A DNA stretch of 64,000 nt, taken from assembly GCA_964035545.1 (NCBI GenBank), contig OZ037767.1, positions 9,166,207 to 9,230,206 of the forward strand, written 5' to 3'. The notes under the pieces are model-generated. The model was not told the origin of the DNA. It searched no databases and was given only the letters and a program-made list of their open reading frames with translations. Positions 14,485 through 43,183 of the stretch are shown one piece after another. The stretch comes from Bugula neritina (Eukaryota > Bryozoa > Gymnolaemata > Cheilostomatida > Bugulidae). Each line of letters opens with the position of its first letter. Positions within the stretch are counted from its first letter, which is position 1. The translations under genes were made by a program, and so were the position numbers.

Positions 14485-15054
14485 CTTTTAGAACCCCTGT
14501 TTCGAATTTCTACAATCACAGCGCCTAGTAATTTTGAGGCTGAAATAATTAAATATAAAATACAATTTACGACGTAAACCCGGTTATACCCGATAAGTTA
14601 AAATATAATATTTGGTCGGCATTAGGTTATTTACCTTTGAACGAAAAGGGCAAAAAACAGGTAGCTCCAACATGCAACAAATTATTGCTAGCACCCGATT
14701 CGATAAACAAGTAGCAGCGGATGTACTGCCACAAACAAAATTTTAAAAAACTATTGTAGTTAGGTAGTTGAAAACTTGAAGTAGTCCATACATTCGTGTT
14801 GAGAGCCAGCCATATACTTGGATTGAAGTTTTTTTTACCTGTTTAAGTTCACCTTATGGCTTATACTTATAGCGGCCTTAATACAGATATGCATATACTT
14901 AATCTTATACTTTGTCTTAAATTAGTAGATATTCATGTAATAACAGTAATTTTATAAACATCATCATTATTATTAATATTAAATTCAATTATAATATTTT
15001 TTTATATTGTTATTAAATTTAATAATATATTTAAATGATTAATATTATTATTAT

Positions 15055-15250
15055 AGTTATAGTTATACTGTTAGTATTACTTATAGTTATACTTATAGTT
15101 ACACTTTATACTTTAAGTTTAAGTTTATAGTTATACTTATACTTATAGTTATAGTTATAGTAACACTAAATCAAATGTAGTAGTAGTACTACTAGTACTA
15201 CAGTACTAGTAGTATTAGCAGTACTAAGTCTAATACAGTAAATGAGTAAT
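15055..15250. repeat. Mosaic of tagtta/tactta words and tagtagtagtac-type repeats
   Basis: Degenerate tandem words (tatagttatac, ttatagttat) grade into a partly palindromic agtagtagtactactagta block. This is low-complexity intergenic DNA like that at 13925-14085 and 25560-25935. Confidence 0.85.
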
Positions 15251-17472
15251 ACTAATAGTAATAGACTAATAGTAATAGGCTAATACTAGTTCAATAATCC
15301 AATCATTGATTCAGTATCACTATCAGTATGAGTATCAGTGTGATTTGATTATCATTAAATCATTATGGAGCAATATGATTATTATTGTGTTTAAGTTTAT
15401 GATTAAATTCCATCATTATTATCATCAATCATGATAATGATACAAATGATTAGATACCATACACTTACAGTATACTATAACTATAAATAATACTTGTATT
15501 TTTATATGGAATGAAATTGTTATGTTTTAAATCTAAAAGTAAAAGTCAAATACAAAAAGTACATCACCAAATTTAAAAGAAAAATAAATGAAACTTTATA
15601 GCAGGTTCAAGCTTGGATGTGAGCGAAAGTTTACATTTTTTGCCTAAGGCATGCAGATTGAGATAGTGTTCGTGTTGCTGTTGAAGTGGTAAAAATTGTT
15701 GATACATTTACAATTACTAATAACTATAAAGTAGTGCAAGTTTTATATTTCAATATTTTTTATTGTTTTGAGATTGCATACTTATAGTTATACTCCTGTT
15801 GACATTACCATGATCATTTATGATCATTGCAAGCGTAAAACGTAATCTGTATTTTGCTTCTACTCACTTCTGATAAGTGATGATTACATTATCATTACAA
15901 TAAAACCTATAAAACTCAACTTGATGCTTATGGTCGCCAGATTTCATAAACATTGCAATGGTTTTTATTTTAATTTGAATCATCACAATGCAATTAACAC
16001 GAATTATTACATTTCCGGTTACATTGTGTTGGTTTAAATTTAAAAAGCTATATGCTTGTAATATAAAATGCAAGTGGTCCATGCCCTGCAAATATTAGCT
16101 GATATTATTTAATTGTATTTTTCTAGTCATTCAGTTACTAATTAGTGTCACTTAGTCATTTACATTTACCAGTTGAAAAATACCAGTAATGTTAAACTTA
16201 ATTAGTTTGAGTTTTATTCAGTCTTGTTGAAGGGTTTTGCAACATGTAACAGTAAAAGTTCTTCAGATCATTGTGAACTTACAAGCGAAGTTAAATATAA
16301 CTATTGAAACAGCAAATATAACTGAAATGTGTCAAACGCAATTACTATAAGTTATAAAAAATTGACATTGACATTACCTGACCTTTATGTTCATAAGCAG
16401 CATTTTTGGTGTCAGCTAATGAGCTAATATTTTTTAGTTGCATTTGTTTTCATTAAAAAAGATTTCAATTTTTTTAAATGATCCAATAGTAACTTTTATT
16501 AAACAAAATGTATATGCCAAGTTTTGAGTTTCAAATAAGTCTTACTAAAACATGATATTACTTTTAAAAAGCTGTATTTTCAGAATGAGTTTCATGAGAT
16601 TCAAATAAAACTAGAAGAAGATTGGTTAAGACAGTTTAATTACTTTGAGTTCGCCGCAATTTCTTAACACATATAATTGAGTTTTATTAGCTTCTTGAGC
16701 TGATGAAACAAATCTGTCAATACTTGCATAGAAGTGTTGTGTTTCATAGTACATTTTCTGTTCCTATTTCTTCACTTAGCCACATAATGCCACTGTGCTT
16801 CAGTAAAAAAGATAATAATGAATAAAACCTGTCATAACTCGTCACCTTCTATTTCACAACTTTAATATATGTGTAATAATAGAGACTTTTGAAGTTGTTT
16901 TTGGTTTTATTGACATGTATATATAATAAATAGATATAATTCTATTATCTGAATTCATGGTGATTGAAACCCCGCTTGTAATAAATTTACTCAGGTTTGC
17001 TATTTAGTTAAAGTTATGATTATTTATTTTGTACTTTGAAAGTGGTAGTGATCCGTTTGTAACAACTTATGTACACATGCATACACACATGCATGCACAT
17101 TGCTCACATACAGCAGTACTGTTAAATATTTAATTATGTTGGACAAGGAAAAAATCATCTTTTTATTTCAAGAGCAAAAGTGATTCTACACTGCTTGCTG
17201 GTACCAATACTAAAATAATATGCTGAAAAAGATAATATTTTTTTCAATTTAGTGGCTTACAGTTACAAAACACCATTATGGTGAAGCTAAATTTTTTAAC
17301 TAAATTTTTATAGTTTTTCTTTTCATTTTAGTTATTTTTAGTTGCATTTCTGTGCATTATACATAAGCTATTTCCCAATTTAGCAATTCTATTTAGTTTG
17401 AGAAATAGATTTCAACATAAGTGACTGCTTGTTAACTTTCTTTTATCAATTTAACATGTATTTTTTTAGATC

Positions 17473-17478
17473 ATGTAA
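17473..17478 (+). promoter_or_regulatory. Start-stop element (ATG directly followed by TAA) in the presumed GALNT7 5' leader
   Basis: ATGTAA lies 3 nt after the acceptor-like run tttttttag and 38 nt before the GALNT7 start codon. If the leader begins at that acceptor, the mRNA has a minimal upstream ORF of one codon. Such elements are known to pause ribosomes; use here is inference. Confidence 0.4.
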
Positions 17479-17516
17479 ACTACTCTACAACCTAGAAGAA
17501 TATAAAAGAGAAAACA

Positions 17517-20500
17517 ATGAGGCTCACTATCAATAACCTCCTTAAAATATTTGCTGCTATTATATTTGTTGTGTTTGTTGGGCCATCTATTGTTTCATTC
17601 TTTGACCGGCCGAGTGGTGAAGAAAGTTATCATAAACATAGAAGAGATGTTAAACATAGTGATGATGATTTACACAAAGGAGGTCCTAATATAGACCTGC
17701 CAGATCACAATTCATATGATGCTAAAAAAGTGGAGGTTAGAGATAAAGATTATTGTTTTTTTAAAGCCAATGTTTTAGTTTAACTACCTCTACAGTTGGT
17801 TTATAATATGTAAATGTAAACTTATTTATTGTTAGTATTTCATGTCTAACTTTATTTCTAACATTCAAAAATGTCCCTTTATTGCAGCTATTCACACTGT
17901 GTAGTAGTAGTATGTAGTTTTGCTCCGGTGGAGATGATTGATACACTAGTAATTTGATTGGTTGATATAAGTAAGTCTCTCTTTAATACCAGTTTGTAGT
18001 GATTGATGGGAAGCTTATTAAAGGATTAATGTAATTGCTTGAGGCACCCATTTTAATATTAATTAGTGATAGTCATAGGGCTGCAATCTATTTTGTAATG
18101 CATATTGTGATAGTCATTCTAGTATACAAAATGAACTGTTTCATATTGTCTGGCCATTACTTCACAGCCCCAGATTGGCAAGCCAAAGTCTGTTTTGCAA
18201 GGAAGCAGGGGGAGTGATGATTCGTTGACAATGGGTCCTACTGCAACCTTAAAGAAAGATATTCTTGGAAATTTTGAACCTGTTATTAAAAAAGGCGCTG
18301 GTCCAGGTATGAGACTATGGAGTTATGTCACATCTTTCAAATCTCTCAAATTTTAAAAACTGATCTCTCATCCACTTAACTTGCTACATCCTTTAAGAAA
18401 AGTTTCTATATTTATGTATGACTTTAAGTATTGTAATATGGAAAATTATCACTGCTAATGTAGTATTTTGTGGCCAAATCACTATGTAATATTATGTTGG
18501 AAAATACATTATTGTGGTGGGTTCTCACTCACTTAGGCTTTCTTCAAGTCTGTCTGGTAGTCCAGTTGTAGTCAATTTCAAATCAGCAGATAATTTGAAG
18601 TTTGAGCCCCATTACAGGAAAATTCTTTCAACAATTTTAGGTCATTTTCAAAGCTTTTGCTACTTGTACTTCACCTGCGGTTATTTGTTTGGTATGCATC
18701 ATGCAGGTGAAAATGGAGAGCCTGTGTTCCACGACATGTCTGAAGATCGTGAGGCCAAGAGACAGCTACAACAATATGGGTTCAACATGGTGGTTAGTGA
18801 TAAAATAGCCATGAATCGTACTATACCGGACACCAGACTGGATGAGTACGTATTACTTGATACATCCTGGCTATATCTATTATAGAATAGGCTCTATTTA
18901 GTGAGGGTATTTCAGACTTATCTCTCAACAGTTACATGTGTAAAATGTCAAAAACAAAAATACTTGTTCGTGGTAAAATGTTTTACAATTGAAGTCAATT
19001 ATTTAGTTCACACATGTTATATTAAATGTATATAATTAATGTAACTATTTACTACTAGCAAAGTAGAGTCATCGACTACATTTTATTATTAGAACAGTTT
19101 TATTCTGATATATTAATGAACTTTAAACATGAGTTAAGATAATTGCATACTAGGTGGTGATGCTTCCAGTACATCAGTTTATTACTACTTTATTACATGG
19201 TTCTCTCGCATAATGACTACAATTACTATATTTATTATGAAGACCAATCTATGTACTAGTAAAAAGTGATACACGGATTTCAATTGATGTTCTGTGAATT
19301 ATAAGTCAAACGTCGGATAGAATAACTTGATTTCAATGTTTCAGGTGTAAATATTGGCACTACCCTACAGACCTGCCCTCAGCCAGTGTTATTTTGGTAT
19401 TTCATAATGAGGGTTTCTCAACTTTAGTCCGTACTGTGCATAGTGTTATTAATACATCTCCTCCTCAGTATCTCAAAGAGATTGTTATGGTGGACGATTT
19501 TAGTGACAAAGGTAAGTTTTATTTGCGCAAGTAGAGTTTTTTAGTTGTAAAATGCTTGTTCGATTAACCTCTCTGCAACTAAAGGATTCTTGACTTTAAA
19601 ATATATAAAAAGTTGTAAGCCTTTTTATAAGAGATCTTATATCACTCATCTTTATCTCGTGTTTCCTTCAATTAAAGCTAAAATGGGGAATTTATATGTT
19701 TGCAACTGTGGCTTTTATGACTGACTGTTTTGTGTTAGGTTATAGAGGCAACAAGTTTAGCTGGTCTTTCTTTGTCTGAGAAATGTGGTAAAACAAGATA
19801 TTACAAGAATTGTTATTCAAACATAGTAATTAAAAAATAAGAGCATGTTTTTTAGTAGATGAGTTTGACTTGTGTGTAACATACCGAGCATGAATAAACA
19901 CCATCTTGTTGAATGTAATATAAAATTGTCAAATAAATAAACGATACATTTATATATATCTTTTGTATATTTTGGTTTCTGTTACTTTGTTGATTAATTT
20001 CTCTATCACATCACGCTGTTGGTTGTATTTTACAGAACACTTGAAGGACAAACTAGAAGAGTATCTCCGTCAGTTCAAAGGTTTAGTGAAACTGTTCAGG
20101 AACTCTCAGAGGGAAGGTCTCATCAGAACTCGTACAATCGGAGCCCGGCACGCCACTGGAGATGTCATCATCTTCTTGGACGCTCACTGCGAGTGTAACA
20201 GGAACTGGCTGGTGCCTTTACTGGCTCGGATCAGATATAACAGGTCAGTTAGAGCGAGGGAATGGACATCCTAATGTAGCTTTTATGAAACATATTTTTG
20301 TTGTGGCTGTGAGACAATTGGACAAAATAATTTCCTAACTACTATGTAAGTTTAAGTTTTAAGGTACACTGCCCTTTGTTAAATTGAATGTTTTGAAGCG
20401 GCTGCTAGCATTGTTGAATCAAGAATCCATTCACTGCTTCACTTTGTGCCGTGTGGCTCATAATATCTTTTCAAATTGTTCAATTTTAGTGTGTAGGTTT

Positions 20501-23500
20501 CCATATCACATTGCGAAATCTCCAAGCCTAGTATCTGATCAAACTTTAAAAATGCTTTTTATAATATACTGTATAATAATATCTGTTCTGTATCTAATAT
20601 GTGCTTTTGGAAACCAAGTTAAAACTCAATCTATATTTTTTGTGCTTCACTTTTAACAATGCATATTTATTTACACCATTGCGCAAATTTTAAATTCATG
20701 GAGGGATGCTTTTTTAGAAAAATAATGGCAGTGCCCACCATCGACGGGATTGACTTCAACACCTTCCGTGTTAGACCTGTCTATTCTCACGGCACCCATT
20801 ACAGAGGCATCTTTGAGTGGGGCTTTCTCTACAAGGAGTCTGAGGTTCCGCAGAGAGAGCTGGATAGGCGGGCACACTTCAGCGAACCCTACAGGTAGCA
20901 CGCTACGCTGTTTAGAAAGTGAATGCTAGTTGTGGACTACAAATACTTTACTCTATCAAATTACAACTCTCAGGTGTCAGTCACACCTATGCTTCTTATA
21001 TTTTGAGGCAATCAGGGCTTCTCTAAGTCAAAGCAACCATTTAGTCATATAATTTTGTGTGTCACTTGTAGAGCACCCACACACGCTGGAGGTCTCTTTG
21101 CTATGGACAGATCCTATTTCTTTGAGCTCGGTGCATATGATGATGGTCTACTTATTTGGGGCGGAGAGAACTTTGAACTTTCCTTTAAGGTACATAACCA
21201 CACGCTTGCACCTCTCTCTGTCATCATCACATAATATTGCCATACAATGCTCCCACCACACCCTCTCTCCTACATCTTATAATACATGTACTTCTACTGT
21301 AACATCTCACTAATACTTATATTGTATAATTGTACACATGAGTCATTATCTTTTAATTGTAGATCTGGCAGTGTGGCGGTGAAATAGAGTGGGTTCCCTG
21401 CTCCAGAGTTGCCCATGTTTACAGAAACCATATGCCATACAGTTTTGGTAAACTGGATACAAAAATACCCATCATACAAATAGTGAGTATAAAGCATGTT
21501 TTCGGTTATAATGTTGTTAATTGTCTATTGTGCCGTCTCGTTCAGTCTAAAATTGAATGAAATTATTTCGTTGCTAGTTTTACAATGAACAAAGGGTAAT
21601 GTCTTATGAGTTGCATAAAAGTGTCAGATGTTTATTTACATGGCTAACTCATTAGATATTTGACATTAAATGATGAAATATATTTTATAGTGTTGACAAT
21701 TAATACTAGTATAAAATATACCATGGTATTTGTAGCCAGATACTCCACCCATATATTTACGATGTTCTTGTCTTTTATCTCATATTATTTTATATTTTTT
21801 CTATTGTCTATATGTCTAATATTTGGAATACTGCCATTGTTTCAAAATATCTAACCATAATATTTTCACTATTTCTCTTGCTCAATGGACTGCCCCTTCA
21901 TTAATTAAGTTTAATTTGCAGTCGTGAATTAGGTCATATCTTATATATGGTAATGTGTGTTACAAAAGGAATGTTGATATACTACACAAAGTTGTGTGAA
22001 TATGCTTAATAATAGGGTGGTAAATGCTCGCTGTTCTTCAATTATAATACTTTTACAGCTGGTTTGTACAAATTTGACTTGGTTGGTTGAATCTTGCTCA
22101 AGTATAGACTGTAGTCCACATGTTCTTGTGCTTCCTGCCCTGTGTATAACCGTTAGCAACTGGTACACAGTCTACTAGTAGAACCAGGTGAAAGAGCGTA
22201 TATGTGGTATATGCAATGATTGTACTTTAGAACTATATGAGGGTAGTTGAAGTGTGGCTGGATGATGAATATAAAGAGTACTTTTATACAAGAGAGCCAT
22301 CAGTACGGGGCTATGATATAGGTGAGCTGTTGCTACATCTCCTCTCTATTCTCTCCCTTCACAGAGTTATTTTTACAGAGTTGAAAAGAATGTTTAGCCA
22401 AAGTTAGCCAAGTTTCAATGTTTTACAGTTCAATGTGACATTAAGGATTGCCTAAAGTATCAGTGAAATAATTATTTATGTGTGATTTTATTTTTGGTGA
22501 ATTTCTTAGCCTATACCAATATTATCCTAAAACATTTTAGACTTTAAATACTTCTACGTGTTGTAAAACTTTGGTTTGTTCATGTCTTTTTGTTTTAATT
22601 ATAGGTGATATATCCAAGCAGTTAGCTTTTAAAAAGGAACACAAATGTAAAAGCTTTAAATGGTTTATGAATAATATAGCGTATGAAGTTTTTGACAGAT
22701 TCCCACCACCTCCCCCTAATAAGCATTGGGGTATGGTAAGTCTTTGGCACATCCTCCCATCCTTCAATGTTACTAGAATGTTGCAGTGTGTATACAACTG
22801 TTTAGTAAACAGTATGTTATTTGCTGTTGAATACGTGTGTTGCGCTGTAGCTAGAGCAAGAAGGTAGCAGTGACTGTTGGGATGCGGTTGGCTGGTCGGT
22901 TGGCCGTAATGCTGAGATATACCACTGCCATAAAATGGGTGGAAGTCAGCTGTTCAGATTGAATACAAAAGGGCAGCTAGCCTCAGGGGAGAGATGCTTA
23001 ATGCCTAAAGGGAACCATGTACAGGTTACTGTGTGTCCTACTGACCCCTCAGGACACTGGGAGTACCTGGATGTGAGTGTTGCTACTACTCGTACATTAT
23101 CTCACTTCTTTTTTTTACTTAATCCTCCTTATTAGAATTATAAAAAATTGAATTTCTTGAAAACTGGTACAATTGTGCGCAGATGTCTGAACTTGCTTAA
23201 TGTTGCTGTGGAATTTCAGCTCTATTTACTGCCTGCTATTTAAAGACTTATAAACTAAAGTTGTTGGTCACTTGTGAAAATGTTTGAAATAAGATTTTTT
23301 TCTGATAACTTTTATGTCATGGCTACCACTGCAGTGTTACACCAAAGTTTTCCTATACTGCATCAGACTGCCATATTCACATTTATGTTACTATGTCAGT
23401 TTAGTAACAGCCAAACAAATGGGTGTGCTGTTGATAACCAGGTTGAAGGACATACAGGCATGGTAAAAATAACTTTAAACTGATATTAAGTATGGCCGAC

Positions 23501-23936
23501 ATGTGAAAGTGTATTTCTCTTTCTAAAATCAAAGTGTGAATAGTGCTTGTGAAACATCATAAGACTATTTGCTGAACTGTAACTAGTGGGCTCTTTACTT
23601 TAAGCATATGCTTAATGCGTATGCTTAAACAATTGCTGGTATCATATAAATATACAAATTATTTCAATCTGAATCCCTACAGTTCTCTCTATAGGCTGAG
23701 ACTGATAGGGTGAATGAAACAAAAAACACTACAAAATTGTCATGAAATAATATGCTCTGGAATAAAATTACTCTACAAACGTGTTGTTTTTGTTGCAGGA
23801 CACGAAGCAGATGAAAGATACGTTATCTGGAAAGTGTGCAGGCCACGACGCAAATAGCAATGTTATTAGCATGCTGCCCTGTGACAGTTCTAGCAAACTA
23901 CAGCAGTTCACTTTCACACAAATTAAACAATTCTGA
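17517..23936 (+). CDS. GALNT7: Polypeptide N-acetylgalactosaminyltransferase, GALNT7-type, 12 exons
   Basis: Golgi type II membrane enzyme that transfers GalNAc from UDP-GalNAc to Ser/Thr; GALNT7 members prefer already glycosylated peptides. Exons: 17517-17735, 18168-18306, 18707-18845, 19345-19511, 20036-20243, 20718-20894, 21072-21189, 21363-21482, 22231-22321, 22605-22735, 22851-23072, 23799-23936 (TGA); 622 aa, in phase throughout (human GALNT7 is 657 aa). Residues about 8-28 are the signal anchor ([12 protein letters not shown]), followed by a polar stem to about 130. The GT-A domain has [42 protein letters not shown], the metal-binding DAH (about 270-272), [16 protein letters not shown] (about 379) and SRVAHVYR with the metal-ligand His near 407. 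CKSFKWFM leads into a C-terminal ricin-type lectin domain (about 500-622). The GALNT7 assignment rests on DFSDKEHLK, RVVEVW and [11 protein letters not shown]; another GALNT7/10-group member is the alternative. The lectin CLD motifs are degenerate (CWD, CLM, CAG). Confidence 0.93.
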
Positions 23937-24356
23937 ACAACTTAGTCTGTTGAGATGAATTTTATTGTAAATGAATTTTAGGTGGCCAATGTATCAACAA
24001 TTAAGTACTTCATTCGCTTATATTAACTTATGTAAAACTTGCCAGTTGTGATTTAAAGCAAACTATTTTCAACATTCCATTGCAGTTTTGTTTTAGAATG
24101 CCATTGGCAACTTTCAGTGAATTTAGGGTATATGTGCTACACGGCACCTATTCTATAACAAGAACCAATATTTTATATTGTTAGAAAATTTATATCATTC
24201 TCCACAGTATAATGATATATTCAGTAGAATTTTATAATGATAAACTTAATGAAAAGGCAACTATGTCACTGCTATTTATGTTCAACATTTCACATTTGGT
24301 GCCCATGGCTCCACTGTTGATGTTGATTTATATGAAAGCGTTTTCTGTTGATGCTC

Positions 24357-24362
24357 AATAAA
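24357..24362 (+). promoter_or_regulatory. Candidate poly(A) signal of GALNT7
   Basis: AATAAA about 420 nt after the GALNT7 stop codon, and the first canonical hexamer I see on this strand. Use is inferred. Confidence 0.6.
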
Positions 24363-25199
24363 CTAAATTATATTCTCAATGAAACATCGTAAACTGTAAA
24401 CATGCAGAAAGAATCAATCTTCTGGTCATTATTTATTTTTAGAGCAGTTAGCAACAGTTTCATTGACTACTAGTACTCCACTAATGAGTACCATAACAAA
24501 ACCTTGCGTCCACTCCTCCATTAAATAGGGTGTCAAAATAATGTTTGCCTATCAAATGATTACGTAGTTTCTGTTAAGATAAGCATCATTATATATCTAG
24601 CTTAGTAATGTTACCAACAAAGAACCATCAAGAAATAATAAAATTAAAATAGAGTCAAGATGATAAATTCTTTAGCTCTCCTTCCATTATGATTATAACT
24701 ACTATTTTTAACATAAGTGCAACAAATATGCCAGTGTTATAGCTCCTATAAAACTTTAAAGCTTGCAGAAATATGATTGAAATGATTTATACCTTAGCTA
24801 TACCTTCAAGAAGTACTTCCAGAGTGACCTGATGTGTGCTCTGTCAAAAACAGAGCCAGATGTGAGCAAGCTGGTACAAAATCATCAGCTGTAGTCATCA
24901 CATTATTAATTGAACTGCTCTGTGTTTTATACAATTACATGTATGCATAATATTATTACAATCATTATACTATAATTTACCATCAAATCTAATAAAACAA
25001 AGTATTATTAGACTTGTATCATATATTATGTTGATCTGTTTTAGTACCTACATAAAAATTGCTTTTTTCGAAAAAGGGAAATTAATAGTATGCGTTTATG
25101 AAAGGACGAATAATATGAAAGGGTTGGCAACCACTGGCTTATTCGATATCATTGGACATAGACTATAGAACGCTTGGTCAACTAGTTCGTGTTTTCAAG

Positions 25200-25380
25200 T
25201 TTGGAAGTCACTTGGCTAGCCCCGAACCACACCTTTTCATTTCACAGCTATAATGAAGAATTAGCTCAAAGCAACACCTAATTTTTGGTCACGGAGTGCA
25301 GTATTTCAGACAACATACAAATTTTGCACTCAATCACTCCCGATTCAGTGTTGTTTCTAGCGACTCCCTAAAAGTATTTG
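25200..25380. mobile_element. Fold-back (MITE-like) element, diverged copy 2
   Basis: Aligns by eye in reverse orientation with 14288-14484. Shared blocks are aaagcaacacctaatttt-ggtcacggagtgcag and ctcaatcactcccgattc followed by agtgttgtttctagcgac. Left and right parts are imperfect inverted repeats. Ends are uncertain. Confidence 0.45.
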
Positions 25381-25559
25381 TCAATATCAGAAATGCATTT
25401 CTTACAAAATATGTGTGTGATAAGTAACAGTAAATCGAATGTTAACTGTAGTTTGTTGCAACACTTATTTCAAATTGTGTACTTGAAACCTAAAGCTATA
25501 TTAAGATGTCTTAGTAGAATGCTCTTCGAGTTGAACTCCACAATTTAAACTACTACTTC

Positions 25560-25935
25560 AGTACTTGTAGTTGTACTACTACTTAACTATTACTATTACT
25601 ATTAGTATTAGTATTACTATTACTATTAGTAGAGTATTACTATTAGTATTAGTATTAGTATTATTATTAGACTTGGTGATTATTACTATTACTATTACTA
25701 TTAGTATAAGTATTAATACTTGTACTACTATTACTAGTAGTAGTACCTATACTTTTAGTTGTACTACACTACAGCTACTAGTACTACGTCTACTACTAGT
25801 AGTAGTAACTAGTAGTCGTACTAGTAGGCCTAGTGGCTAGTACAGTAGTAGTCGCAGTAGTACTAGTGCTACTACTAATATTATTACTACTAAGTCTAGT
25901 CACTAGTACTACTAGTAGTAGTAGTGCTACTGCTA
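25560..25935. repeat. Long trinucleotide-word mosaic (act/agt/att)
   Basis: About 375 bp built from in-register triplets act, agt, att and gta, shading into tagtagtagt and actactact palindromic stretches. It produces spurious open frames rich in Ile, Thr, Ser, Val and Leu. Confidence 0.92.
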
Positions 25936-26475
25936 ATCATGATAATGATCATTTGAAGTTGATAATACTTTCAGTGTCAGTAATTGAATTTGCGTTAATT
26001 TTCAACTTGAAGCAAAGCTAAAATAAAATTGGTACTAGTATACTACTTTAACTTTGTCTACCAGTATAATTTAAACTAATGCTTATCAATATCACTTATA
26101 ACTTTAAGTATAGTATAAGTATTAGTTATATCAAGTGGTGCAAGTGATATAAGTTAGAAATGTTGAATAGAATATTTTCATATTTTGGTTCTACCTTGAT
26201 GTACAAAAATTCACACGCTTATTGAACTTATATAATCAAGATATTATGGTGAATTTAAACATGTATGTAGGTACAATTTGAAGTTATACTCTCACTCTAA
26301 ATTTGATTGCACTGTTTTAAAAAGTCTTGGCGATATTATTACTAATGTTCATATTGATCATTCTTCCAGTCAGCATTACTGAGACTGGTCATTATTTTAT
26401 CAGACTGATCATATGCTACTACATCCAAGTCTACTATGTATTTTCAATAGGTAAAAGTTGAAGACAACAAATGAA

Positions 26476-41694
<15,219 letters not shown>

Positions 41695-42108
41695 TGTAAG
41701 TATGGCTTGTCTCAGTGCCTACCTGCAAGTGACAGGTAGATGGGTCTACATTCCTAGCAGCATCATTTCAAGTGTCTTTTTAAGAAGCCATATATTGCAT
41801 TGCTTAGTTTTTCAACATAACATTTTATGATAAAACAAGCAATTTCCTTATAGAAAGTTTTAATTATTCAATATTTTTCTGGACTTGAAGAGATTAAAGC
41901 TATAATTTAAATCATAAAACAGAAATATAGCTTGTCATTGTTAATGAGCACATAACAGGAAGTGGGAGCTGTTTGTATTGTTTTGTATATAAGTTGTGAG
42001 TCCATTATGATTCTGTGTTCAAAGTAATATGTGCTCGATTTCATGCACTCTTAAAAATAGTCATTTCTGTTGGTTTTTCTATGACTCATTTAAGCAAATA
42101 ATATTTTT

Positions 42109-42114
42109 AATAAA
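42109..42114 (+). promoter_or_regulatory. Candidate poly(A) signal of SKIC3
   Basis: AATAAA about 415 nt after the SKIC3 stop; a second copy is at 42402-42407. Which one is used cannot be told from sequence alone. Confidence 0.5.
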
Positions 42115-43177
42115 ATTGGAAAGGGGTGTCATTAGCCTACTTGTAATTTCCTTTTGAAAAATGAATTCGTTTCTAGCAATTAATTCTTTGCTTGGAACTC
42201 TTGAAAACTGTAAATGTTGGAGAATGAAACTATATGCTGTGGAGCTGTGTAAGAAGTCACAGCTGTATTCATATTGTTGCTTACAGTTACCAGCTGGAAC
42301 TATGGGTTACATTGTGATGAGGGGGAAGGTATACAGTGGCTGAATATTACACACAGAGACCTCAAGTGTCAAAGTCAGTAACTTCTGTGGATAGAATATG
42401 CAATAAATGATAAACACATTGTGCAAACCTATTAAAGTTATTAAATCAGATATTCAATTATATCTATATTGTGGTGCATGTTATTTTACTGTAATATAAT
42501 ATTGTTATGCTCTGCATATACATTTTATACTTACATAATATTTTTATTATACTATAAAGTATATGGACACTGTAACTGTTATTTCATAAGCATATATTTT
42601 TCAGTTACCTGCACTTTGTAAAGTTATTTAATAGTTAATTTCTGCTGGCTTTAATTAAATTTTCATAATAAATTTTCTCATTATAGAAAATCAATCACAT
42701 TATTATCTAGTAAAGCTCAATAAATAACACAAATAATATGAAAGAAATATAAGATACAGGCTACTATTCAGACTGCTTATTATTGACAGTAGAAATATAA
42801 ATGGAGGAGTAGCATAAGAAAGCCTCGATCCTCTCTCGAGTTGAGCATGGTTGTAGCTGTTGGTTTTTCATGCTAAGCATTAGTAGGGTAGTTTTGACCA
42901 CAATAATCATTGCATTTGCTGACCACTTCCAAGTAGATGTGTTATTAGTTATTACTATATTCCACAGACTGCTTATTTATTCTTAGGAAATCAGTTTTAC
43001 ATAGATTTACATAAACTAGTAGAAAATAATTTTTTATCATTTTATAATTCTTAGCAATTTAATTTAGTCAATTTTAATCATTTTTTATGCTACCATTTTT
43101 GTCTTAAATTTCTTGCTTCCTGTACAATTGATATTATGACTGAGAAAGTTGAATGCTACATTTGTGGGCATTACTTT

Positions 43178-43183
43178 TTTATT
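43178..43183 (-). promoter_or_regulatory. Candidate poly(A) signal of chitin synthase
   Basis: TTTATT on the plus strand, that is AATAAA on the minus strand, about 700 nt after the stop codon. It is the nearest canonical hexamer I found; a closer non-canonical signal is possible. Confidence 0.35.

Larger units (their letters stand above)
13193..17516. other. Divergent intergenic region SYMPK / GALNT7
   Basis: 4.3 kb between two divergently transcribed genes, AT-rich, with no supported coding sequence. The ORFs at 13638-13841 and 15864-16091 show no family features. It holds trinucleotide mosaics (13925-14085 and 15055-15250), a fold-back element (about 14288-14484) and probably both promoters and 5' UTR exons. 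Acceptor-like AGs lie just upstream of both start codons (minus AG at 13197-13196, plus AG at 17468-17469). I see no convincing TATA box or CpG-rich core. Confidence 0.7.
23937..26475. other. Intergenic region GALNT7 / SKIC3
   Basis: It contains the GALNT7 3' UTR, a second fold-back element copy (about 25200-25380), a long trinucleotide mosaic (25560-25935) and the presumed SKIC3 promoter and leader. An acceptor-like AG at 26449-26450 lies 25 nt before the SKIC3 start. The open frames at 25571-26021 are artefacts of the repeat. Confidence 0.7.

Noticed and set aside
20671-20901. Minus-strand ORF opposite GALNT7 exon 6
   Set aside because: Shadow of a conserved coding exon.
25571-26021. Two overlapping open frames rich in Ile, Thr, Ser, Val and Leu
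   Set aside because: They are readings of the trinucleotide mosaic; no start context, splice sites or family similarity.
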